Shown here: positions 35,615 to 45,920 of the stretch, one piece after another | Position numbering within the stretch: position 1 is the first letter of the stretch | How the letters are laid out: the number at the start of each line of letters is the position of its first letter | Source: Sordaria brevicollis | Lineage: Eukaryota > Ascomycota > Sordariomycetes > Sordariales > Sordariaceae | DNA length: 64,000 nt | Direction: 5' to 3' | NCBI GenBank assembly: GCA_033439795.1 | Contig: JAUTDP010000006.1 | Span: forward strand, 62,001 to 126,000 | Notes under the pieces: generated by a model | The model's database searches: none | Told to the model about the DNA's origin: nothing | Seen by the model: only the letters and a program-made list of their open reading frames with translations | Position numbers and translations under genes: made by a program

Positions 35615-36391
35615 AAGTCAACAAACAGGCTCATGGGTCCCTGGTATTGGGGAAGGTCAGAAAGGGAAAGGGAAAGGAAAAGGAGGAGGACTGGGAAAGG
35701 AAAATAAGGGGGAGCGAAACGAAATATACTCTTCACAAGATACGGTTTTTTTGGTGACACTTGAGAAACAACATACCTATTTGTGTTTTCGCACACACCT
35801 TTGAACAGACAAGCAGATGAATATAGCTTTTTGGTATATTTACTAGTCAACAACTTATTACAGGACCGGTTGGCATCGGTGTTAGCGTTGGCTTGCGTTG
35901 GCTTTTATTGGGTTGGCTGGCACACGGTGGTGGAAAATGCGATTGGGATGAAATGGACAAGTAGAGGTAGCTTCATGAGTGCTCTCTCACAAGCAACAAA
36001 TCAAGCGCAATATCGCTCTTCATGATTGTGTAAATCAGGATTACTATAGAAAGATTCTCGAGATTTCGTGATGTACCACTTGACTTTGCCAACCCTGACA
36101 ATGCCCTGCCTTCGGTAGTACCTCCTTCCCCCTTCAAACCACAACTTTCACTTAAAGCCGATACCGCAACATATAATCATCATACAGGCAGGAGCATTCC
36201 ACCGCGAAAATGAAAGGAGCGTAGAAGGGAAGGAACAAACATCAGTGAAAATTTTGTCTTCAAACTACTAGTAGGCAAGGAAGGTAAGTACACCAAAAAA
36301 ATTCAGGGGCCCGCCTCTCCCGTCGCTATTGCCAATTTGGATCATTTTAAATCAGCGAGAAACTCCGTCGTGCGTGGCACATGGGTTCTCT

Positions 36392-36423
<32 letters not shown>

Positions 36424-36975
36424 CATTGTTCTTGCGTAGATTTCGGTAGCCCTAAGACAAGTTCAATCCTCAACAGCCAACGAGTGTTTAGTTTCATATA
36501 TGATTGCGTTATAATGCAGCAGACAGATAAGATAGCACTACAGTATTCATTTCTGCTCAAACCTTCAAAGTCCAAGTGGACAAGTCTTGACAGCTGGGTG
36601 GCTCGATGCACACAATTTCACGATTTGGTCATGAGAAATTGTTTAGTCAAATGAAACTTTTTATATCATTGCTTTTTCATCTTTTAGCCGATGTCTCTCC
36701 GCTTCTTTTAATGTCGTGACTTAGTTAGGATGGGAACCACACAAAAAGGAAAAGGGATATCCAAAACGATGTACCACCCACACCAAATCGTCAAAAAGTA
36801 GCTAACCATACATGAACATGAATGAGATGACATACACATTTTAGATCTTAACGTGTGAAACGACATGCTGAAATGGAAGATTGAGAAGGAACGTTAAGAT
36901 AGGGAACAAGACGCCCGCTTCCCCCCCCTTCCCCCCTCTTAACTCCTTCCACCCTTAGTACTGCAGTATGCAAGG
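35615..36975. other. Region between convergent PSY2 and PAS-protein genes
   Basis: Holds the 3' regions of two convergent genes. A 29-base T run lies at 36395-36423. Small ORFs have no recognisable content. Confidence 0.5.
36395..36423. repeat. Poly(T) tract, 29 bases
   Basis: An uninterrupted run of 29 T, between the 3' ends of PSY2 and the PAS gene. Its length could be imprecise in the assembly. Confidence 0.85.
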
Positions 36976-39177
36976 TTATTGCCACAAAAACCTCGAATTC
37001 CTCCTCATTTCATTCCCATCCGGCGCCGACTGTGTCGTCGTGTTAGCCGCCGCAGTGGCAGCCGTTGCCGACGACGCCCTCGAAGCTGCCTCGGCAGTCC
37101 AAGGCTCTGGTGGTAGGTCGTGTCTTGCGGCGGGGGTAGGGAGGGCGGGAGCATATTCGGATTCGGGGGTGGCAGCTTGACGGGGAGACAACATGGGGGA
37201 TGGAGAATGTTGATAGTTGAGATGAGGTAAAGGAGGAGGAGGGGTCTGGTAGTGCTGCTGTTGCTGCTGCTGCTGTTGTTGTTGTTGCAGCAAAATGGAG
37301 GAAGCTGAAGAGGGTATGGATGGTGCAGGCGAGCCAGCAGGTTCTTCGCTTGGCTGCTGTAGAGCGCCGCGGCAAAATACCCCCCCTCCTCCTCCTGCCT
37401 GTGATCGGTAGTCCGGTCTTGGTTCATATCCGTGTTGCTGTGCGTAAGGATACCCCCCTGGTGCGTGTTGGCGTGGTACTGGTGCAAGACCACCACCGGC
37501 ACCACCACGACACGTACACCCGCTTCCGCTTCCGCTCGGCAGCGCTTGTTGTCCCTGGGGATAGTCCCGTGGAGGGGATGCTCTTGCCACCGGGAGAGAC
37601 TGTCTGTTGGTGGGATCGTAGTATAGCCTGCAACTTTCGAGGTGCTGATCCAGTGCTCGATTGTCCTGCCCTTGGTACCGACCATCCGCAGCCTGAAGCT
37701 GTGCTTGATCTCTCGGGAAACCGTGTGCGTAGTTGGCAATATTACCGTTGATAGGCACCAGGGCCCAAGCGAAGACAGCGACATCGCGAATGGACCGCAA
37801 CAGCTGGTCCATCGGCCCGCCGCCGGCTGCCCTCACGCTTTCTTTGAGCGGCATGTGCTGGGGTAACAGTGGAGGTCTGAAGATGTGGATGAGTTCTGGC
37901 GGCACAGAAGGCTCAATTGGACGGAGGCCCCATGGTGCAGCGAAGAGGCCGTTCTCGTAAGTGAAAACTGGTGCTGGTTGAGGTACGTGCTCGGGAACTT
38001 GCGGCCGCGCTCTTCGGAGCACCACGACAAGCCCGTCCGAAGTACAAGACACAACTGCCTCAAGCTCAAAACTGGAGGGCTGACGGGCTCTTTCTCCCCC
38101 CTCGGCCCTTCCATTCCCCGACCTTGAAGGCCTCTCGTCAATATCCATCTGATCATCGTCCTGTCTGACGACCTTGGCCTTTGAACCCCTGGCCCTGCTT
38201 CCCAAGTATTCGACCTCGTCGTCATCCTCGTCGTTTTCCTCATCAGAATCTTCCTCATCCTCGTCCTCATCCTCATCTTCTTCCTCGTTTTCACCATCCG
38301 TTCCTATCCGTGGATCTCGAAACCAAAAGCGAAGATATGCAATCGACTCGTTAGCCTTTGCACTCTCCAACACCTGGATGGCTTCCTGCAAGCAATTTTC
38401 CTGAATACATTCGTAGAAAGGCTTGTCCTTGATCTCCTCTGGGCTTATGCCAAGGATTGCCTCGACTGCGTTGGTGGCGAACATGATGCTGAGGTTTCGG
38501 GTGAAGCGGTTGAGAATGAGTGCCGCACGTGGTTCGCGGCCCGTTGGAGGCATTGTGAACTTGGGCGACATGTGCTCGAGCATGTGGTACCTGGGGTCTC
38601 GAGGTGCTGATGAGAATATCCTCTCGATATGCGGCGCATCCAGCTTTCTCCCTACACACCCAAGGTTAACATTAGTGACATCAATGGGTGTTAAGGGCAA
38701 CACTTACTCTCGCTTTTCAGCCCACCCCGATAAATACTCGTGCTCGCCACCAGCACATCGTGAACGACGGTAAAACAGCATTCACAGTTGATCCACTTGC
38801 CATCTCTCGAGGCGATTCTGGTGTAATGCAGAACAGCTGCCTTGTCGAGCAGGACACCCTCCTGATGGACACGACGGGCTAGTGCCACGTCGTCTGGATG
38901 AAAGTGGTCAAAGCATGATTTCCCCTTGACCTCGTCTGGGTGATAGCCAAGGATGTCGAGGATGGAGTCGGACGCGAAAAGGATATTCGCCTCTGCTGTC
39001 AAGTCTGCAACGAAGGATCGGCAAGTCAGTCAACCATTGTACAGAGTCCCCGGATGCTCATCGTCACGAGTGTGGCCGCCGCATACTCCGGCCCGAGCAA
39101 TCGAGACAGGGTGACAGAAAACATCAATTGAAGTCCAACCCACTGTGAATAGTCATAAACGTTTGCTCGAGATCCAT
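36976..39177 (-). CDS. Tandem PAS-domain protein
   Basis: Exons 39177-39144, 39004-38708 and 38651-36976 join in phase to 668 residues starting MDLEQTFMTIHN. The first PAS domain (about 12-110) holds LGYHPDEVKGKSCFDHFHPDD. The second (about 125-225) holds ILGISPEEIKDKPFYECI. A long acidic run of Glu and Asp follows at about 225-257, and the C-terminal half is rich in Pro, Gly and Gln with a Gln run near residues 562-573. The PAS domains resemble those of the white-collar group, but the LOV cysteine motif and a GATA zinc finger are absent. It is therefore not WC-1 or WC-2 and probably not a flavin photoreceptor. A sensory or regulatory role is inferred. Confidence 0.85.
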
Positions 39178-39950
39178 GTTGTAAGCGGGTGCTTAACGCC
39201 GGCCGCCCCAACGAGCTGGCCTTGCTTGAGGAGCTTCGGTAAGTAAGAAGACTACAACGATATCGCCATGCGTAAACGGGGGACGTCGGGTATGATAGGC
39301 AGCTCCAACACTTGGCTCTGTGGGGGGTGGGAAGCTAGTTTCAGAAAGATGCCCAAGGAGCCAGGTAGTGGGAGGGGCACAGAACGTCTGTACTAAGATA
39401 AGTGACTAGATAATAGGGTGCTTGTCCTCTGTTGCTTTGGTGCGATGTACCGCGTGAAGGACAAGAAGGGATCCAAGGGCGAACCAAAAGCAGCCGAGTT
39501 GCAGAAGAAAGAAAGCCTAGGGATGCCCGATGACAGATATTGGGACGCTCTGGACTTTTGCGAGCTGGACCGGGGAACCTGGGACCTAGGATGGAAGGTG
39601 GGCGAGGAAGAGAGGGCGAGCGAGCGAAGAGAGACTGAGAGAGGGAGAGACAGAGTAGGGCGAGAGCGACGGCGCACAGCTGGCTGGAGGACGGCAAATG
39701 TTTTCTGATTTTGAGTAACGTCAAGCTAACGGCGGTATAAAGGGTTCGGGTGGTTGAAGTTCTGATTTGGCAGGTGGTCCAGCTCCTTTTTGGGATGATG
39801 CGTGTGTGCACCACTCGTCACTGACTGGATGATGGATGGATGGGATGACAGAGAAACAGAACACTGGTCACTGAGTGAACAGTGTGTAAGTAGAAGGATA
39901 AGAAGTATGAGCCGACAAGCAGGACAAGGCCTCAACGCGTCTGGTCTGTT

Positions 39951-39978
39951 GTCGGTCGGTCGGTCGGTCGGTCGGTCG
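39951..39978. repeat. Tandem repeat (GTCG)7
   Basis: Seven copies of the tetranucleotide GTCG in the upstream region of the PAS gene. Confidence 0.85.
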
Positions 39979-40603
39979 TCTGTTGTTGTTCGTTAGCCGG
40001 GAAGGGACCCGTATTGTGACAGCGAGTGACAGAAGAGGAGCTAGAGTAGGACACAGATGGCGCCGTCACGTCGTTGTCGTCGTCCTGTGCTAAGTGGTCC
40101 TTATCCGTGCTTGTATACAACGGTTACCAGGACCGGCACAATGCAGCAGCCGCGCTCAGAGTTTTTGGAGGTAATGTTCCACTGCACGGGAATGTCGTCG
40201 GTTCGGTGCAGACACAGAACGAGTCTTGACTCTTGAGTGGTGGTGAGCTCTGGCGAGGAGGTGGTGACTGCTTCCTCGTCCAGGGGAGAGTCTGGGATAG
40301 ACCTGGTATAGGCCCGGTATGGGTTGGCTACCTGGCAGGCTATCTTTGCGAGTGGGCAATGGTTGGCTGCGGGTAGGAGCTTGACGACGGTCTCAGGTAT
40401 TCCAGGGCGACAACGGCCGACGGTTCGGTTCGGAGGAGGAGGGGATGGGGATTGGGGATTGGGGAGGGGGGCGCGTGTTGTCGAGGCCCTTGATCAATTC
40501 CTCCTGTTGTCGCTCTAGACTTGACCGTTACTCAAGGTCAAACCTGTCGAAACCCAAAGTATCCAACGTGGTGTTTGTGGTGTTGCCGACGGCAAGGGAA
40601 TTA

Positions 40604-40645
40604 ATTGTGTGTGTGTGTGTGTGGTATGTGTGTTGTGTGTGTGAG
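40604..40645. repeat. GT-dinucleotide microsatellite
   Basis: An interrupted run of GT/TG steps, two blocks separated by GGTATG and TT. Confidence 0.8.
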
Positions 40646-41804
40646 GATCCGGCCAGCGTTGTTTGTGAGGTCCTGTCCTTGGAGGTGTGGTTGACCTGGT
40701 AAGGTCGAAATTGGGGGGATGGGAACGGGAATGATTTGCAGCGGGAACTGAAATGCAAGGAATGGAATGACGGCGCAAATGATGTCCTGCTTCCGACGAC
40801 TGGACAGCAAAATAAACTTGATATTTGGCAGATGAGGTGGAATTGATGGGCAGCCAGCCAGAAGAAAGAAAAGTCACAAGTCCTAAGGTGAAAATGCAAT
40901 GACGGACGGGCGGGCAGCGGAGCGGGCAGGCGGGCACTAACACCCACGTCCACCCCATCTTCGGTTGTTGTTAGTGTGGGTGGAACTTTCCACCTTCCCT
41001 ACCAGGGTACGTCGGTGCTACCTCTATACTAACGTGATCATGGGGTAATTAACAAGCTATTCTGTTAAGAAAGCAGGTTTCGTCAAAGACGGCTGATCAG
41101 CCCGAAACCGAGAGAGCCCGCATGGGTGGCTAGCCTTTTCCAGCCATGGCTCGTCAACTCTCCTCCGGCGGTAGTTGTTGGGCGTGGTTTGTGAGTGTTC
41201 CTGGTGATATTCTCGGCCCCGGAAAGAAGGCAGGAAAAGCAATGGCTGTTTGAATGATTCTAGAAATCATCGGTTTTCGACATTCGAAGGTTCAAAAAAT
41301 GTTTACGTGACGTCGGATGCTTCGGTGCCGGACCTACCGTGCATACCGACCAGTGGAAGGTAGACCAAAGTCTGTACCTGTCTCCATGCTTCTTCTGTGT
41401 GTTTGTAACGAATCACGGAATGAAGAATTACATACGGGTTGGAAGAGAGCAGCACAGCAGTTGGGCCTCACCTTGACACCTTGGAGTCTGCGGTTGTAGC
41501 TCGGTGGTATGTAGGTATGTAACAAAACCTCCACACTTCAGGTCTCATCATCACAAATCTACCTTCCATTCTTAGTGTCCGGAATCTTAACTACCACCGT
41601 ATGGAGTCATTTCCTAGTGTAAACTCCATTCCACAGTACCTACATGTTTTGCCCTAGACACTTTCGGCGTCTTCTCCGGTTGCTTCTCTTCCTATCACAA
41701 GGCCCATACAATCGTCAACAGCGATTATAAAAATGGAATGGACTTCGTTAAAGTTCGTCAGCTCTAAACTTCTGGGCCCCAAGAGTCCCCTCTGAAATGT
41801 AACC

Positions 41805-41833
41805 CCCCATCCCCATCCCCATCCCCATCCCCT
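41805..41833. repeat. Hexanucleotide repeat (CCCCAT) about 5 copies
   Basis: Nearly five tandem copies of CCCCAT. The C-rich strand gives a G-rich complement that could form a quadruplex. Confidence 0.8.
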
Positions 41834-43148
41834 ACCCCAGAACCAGACAAGACAGAAACCATGAAAGAATCCCGCAATGGCATGGCACGGCACGGCACTT
41901 CACACCTTTGCCTGCCACGATCAAGTTTGCCTGCCCGAAAATCACAAATGACATGGATGGCGACCAAAACACCACATGTGAGTGTGTCTATACTTGTACA
42001 CAGCCAACGACAACAACAACGCAACGCATATGAGTTCCGTTTTGTTGTGTGTAGCGACGGTAAGACCGAATGGATTGTGAGGTGACTCTGAGACTGTGAC
42101 TTGACTGACTGACCAGTACTCACAACTCACCGGGCCACAAACAAAAAAAAAATCAAATCACTGACTGGCAAGGGCCCTGTTCAAGAAATGAGGTTCGGGG
42201 CAGGCAAATTGATGGGATGGTGAGCCGGCTCGGTTATTGGGTTGAAGGGTGAGGGATAAGTCGAACATCCACAGTATCACGGTAAAAATCTTAGACCTCG
42301 GGCAAGCTCTTAGTATTGGTCCATGTGGATTTGTTGTGCCTTTGGGTCTACTTGACGAATTCTCTCCGACTGGGACTCTGGAAGAACACACTTCTAACAA
42401 CCATGAGCTCCATCACCATCCTGTGGAGGCCTTCCTCAAAACAGCCAGAGGAGGCTGGGCGGGGACTTATCCATCCCTGGTCATCAAGTTGGGACCTCTC
42501 GGCAGGCAAAGGCAAGACAGTGAATGAACACGACGATGAACAACGGTGAGACCCAGTGGAAGGATACAAATGCCGCCCGTTGGGTCGATCCCGGCGACCG
42601 CTGCTGGCGGCCACGATGGCAAGTCTGACTCTGCCGGGGATCTTGAAGGTATTCAGAGGTTCGGGGCCGGCAACGACGTGATGTGAAAATATGAGAGGCA
42701 GGGCAGGCAGGCAGGCAGCTCAACGAGTGATTTGGCAAAGTCTGTATCACTTTGAATTCGTACGACGTGAAACCGGACAATCAATCTCAACAAGTTAGGG
42801 CCGGGCTCAGGTTAAGGGCAGGCAAATGCCCTATCTAGACAGACGGGAGTCCACGAGGAGGCAGGCGCGGGGAGAGGAGAACGAAGGCTAAACGACTCCT
42901 TTAGTTTAACTGCTGTGACACAGAGAGGGTGGCCGTGTCCAACGCAGGAGGGGGTGTTTGTTTACCTGTACAAATTTCAAAACGCCATGGCTTGCTTTGT
43001 TGTCTATCCAAGATCGAAAAAGTTAATATGCAGCGAGTACATACAATACATGTCTACGGCCAATGCTCCCTCCCTTCTAATCTGGTAAGAAGATCTAGTC
43101 TATTCTAGCGTAGAGTTTTGGTACAATAATAAAACAGATCTACAAAGT

Positions 43149-45328
43149 CTACCAAAGAGCAGTGACATTAACCTGCACCATCCTCTCTGTCCTGGGATCC
43201 AGCATCTCCCTCTTATGCCACGTCCTCACGAACCTTCTAGCCTCAGTAACATCTACAAACGAGACCACGAAACGTGAAAAACCGTACATCTCGCCTTCCT
43301 CCGTCTTTCCGTCCGAGAATTCATCCACCTCGTGCTCGATCCTGTGATCGTTAAACTTGCTGAACTTGATGATGGAGAGCGTGGACATGATGGGCTTGAT
43401 TGCGGGGTCTGTTTCTCCCTTCCCAAGCAGCTCCTCGGTCGTCTTTTTCGTAGCCGCGGTAGTCGTCGTTGCTGTATCTTCATCCTCTTGGACCAGCTGC
43501 CACGGGTAGTTGCGCGCCTCGGCGTCCATTTCAATGGCTGTGCGCAAGGCACGGGTGGTTAATTTGGCTCCGACGAGATACACCAATACTTTGGTTTTGC
43601 TGTGCTCGATCGGCGGATTTTGGGCGTAGTCAATGAGGTCCTTGGGAGGCGCGGGTACCTCCGCGGCGGAGCGTCCGGATGTTGGTGGTGGTGAGAGAAT
43701 CTGGTGAGGTCGCAGGCCCTTTTTGGCCTCCCGTATGTTTTCGTACTCGAGGATGTTGTGCCGGGTGAAGATCTGGTAATGCAAGGGCGTTGTAGGAGGC
43801 AGTAACGTGTAACGATTAGCATCCAGATCGTCGTCTGGTTTAGAGCGCCTTTTGAGGTTGTCGCCCTGCCAATCGTCCATATCCTGCCGTTCGTCCATGT
43901 CCGGAAGCTTATCCACGTAAAGCTTCGTCACGTTCGGAAGCGCATTGGGGCTGTCATCCACAACTTCTGGGCTTTCTTGCTTAGCAGCAACTCGGACTGG
44001 CGTTAACGTAGCTGTGCTCTCGGGCATATCTGTGCTCTTTGGCTGCCATTCCTTTGGCAAACGCAAACGTGACTTGATGTGCAGGCGCTCCAGGACATTA
44101 ATGTACGCTCTTGCATTGTGCTCAGTGTCAAAGAAGAGCAAATAGGATCCTCGAGGTTCGTGTGTGATCCGAGATCGGGATTGGACGACTTGATAGAGTT
44201 TCAGTGTCAGCTTTAGAGGAAAACATGCCGTGAGGAGTAGGATGGAAGTCTAGTGAACGTACCTTTGACGAGGCCATAAGTCCAACCGTCCACAAGCTGA
44301 CCGTGACCGGCAAGGTAACGGAAGTCAGACTCCACAAGGGACCGGGAAACACCGTTAAGCACAATGATTGCCGGACCGTCATCTATGTTGCTTTGGCTGT
44401 CTGCTTTTTTCTCCGCCATGTCGACTGAAGAGGTCCGGGTGTCGACTTGTTTCCCGGGTTCACCAGAAGTGGTTGACCCGAGAGTCCCACGACGTTTCTT
44501 GTTCTCTGTAGGGCCTGAAAGGTCCAGGTCCTCCAGTTTGATGACCTCCTCTTCACTCTGCACCTTGTCGGGTACGATTCTTTTCCTGACGCGCATTTTG
44601 GGGGACTCTCTTGGTTGTGCCTGGGTGGTATCTTTAAATCCGGGAATGGATCGTTCGGCGATGAACTGGTTGAACCATTCTTGGAGCTCGCCTCGCGTGG
44701 GATACACCTCTTTCTCTTCCTCCTTCTCCTCCTCTTTCTCTGCCTCTTTCGTGGCCCGTTGAGATGCTACATTTTCCCCTCCAGCTCGGACATATCTCAC
44801 CCGTACGCGGTGAGGTGACGCTACTGCATGGTACCGTATCAGAGGTTTTATGTAATGGACTTTGCCTGCGTCTGGATCCGAATCTCGTCTCTTAATGTGC
44901 GGTTCTCTTTCGTTCCCTTTATCGAAGGTCTGTCTCTCGGCGCGTTCCTTGTTGGCGCTTGTGTTGAGGGGGCAGGCTTGAGCAACCGCCGCTCGGATTC
45001 CTCCCATGGTGACCGAGTCCCACTCGTATTGCATCTGGTCGGAGACGTGGAGAAGGCAAGGGAGGGGGTGGTCGCGTATCGGGCAGTTAGCAGTCTCGCG
45101 CATGACCGGTTGAAGGGCTGCGACGACTGCAATCCTCTTGGCAGCATCAAGGTGGTGGGCGTTGAGCGCAAGCCATGGAGGTAAGCTGAAGGAAAGAAAA
45201 GGTATAAAGAGTTCTAAACGAGGAGTTGCCAGAGGTAGAGGTAGTTTCCCCTCCGAGCAGAAGTGAGGTGGCTTAGGTCTCCGGTTCTGACATCGTGGGA
45301 AATCAGTCCCCCCGCGGGGACGGCACAT
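43149..45328 (-). CDS. Hypothetical protein, possibly RRM-like, structure uncertain
   Basis: Two coding blocks, 45328-44263 and 44186-43149. The first ends in a plausible beta-alpha segment (AIIVLNGVSRSLVESDFRYL, then GWTYGLVK). The second opens with SYLLFFDTEHNARAYINVLE, which would complete an RNA-recognition-like fold. It ends with a similar segment (FSRFVVSFVDVTEARRFVRTW). The rest is charged, with Glu/Lys-rich linkers. The best GT-AG intron (44187-44262) does not keep the frame, so either a weak donor at GTCAAA is used or there is a frameshift. The start is also uncertain: 45328 is the first ATG in the open frame, and later ATGs are possible. No function is assigned. Confidence 0.6.
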
Positions 45329-45920
45329 TTACCAACTCTGCCGCCGGCAAGCCGAAGCTACCCTGTGTCACATGGCAATCCCATTGGTCAAAGGAATAAA
45401 ATGCCACCGTTACAGCGTCTAGCGATTGAAGAGAAAAAGTTAGGACGGCAGCTGAACAAGAACTTGGCGCCCCTAGAGAGCAGCCGGATGCAGGTACTAA
45501 GTAGGTACCGAATACTTTGCGCAGGCATCATGTACCGTGACAATGCAGGTAGAGGTACTTCTGGGCTTCGGTATGGACGACGTCCGGCCCCGCTTATCAC
45601 CGACCCGGGCTTCTAACTCGGAAGCCGTCAAATTTGGAGACAAGAAACCGTGATGATGGCGGCCGACTTAAACAAGACACATTGACATTGACCGTGTCCG
45701 GGGATCAGTCTCCGTATTTAAGGCGGTTCCCCGGCCGTTCATCGCTGCACTCGTGCTCCGAGTCAAGATCTCAAGCCGGGCAGTCCATGTCGACGGGCCC
45801 CGCGAAAAACCCCACCCGGCAAACCCTACAATAAAGTCTGGAGTCTGGACATCAAGGTCCACCAAAAACATCAAAAGTGAGAACTTGAACTGACAAGAGA
45901 CAGACACACACAAACACAAC
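45329..45920. promoter_or_regulatory. Divergent promoter region between 43-45 kb gene and AFG2
   Basis: About 590 bp separate two divergent genes and should hold both promoters. A TATA-like TATTTAAGG lies at 45715-45723, about 200 bp before the AFG2 start. The AFG2 leader is A/C-rich just before the ATG (ACACAAACACAAC). Confidence 0.45.

Larger units (their letters stand above)
39178..43148. other. Four-kilobase intergenic region with simple repeats
   Basis: Upstream of the PAS gene and downstream of the 43-45 kb gene. It holds several microsatellites but no supportable gene. A long 5' leader for the PAS gene would fit the size, as is common for fungal regulators; this is inference. Confidence 0.45.

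Noticed and set aside
36976..39177. PAS gene as white-collar photoreceptor WC-1 or WC-2
   Set aside because: The LOV cysteine motif and the GATA zinc finger are missing, so only a tandem PAS protein is supported.
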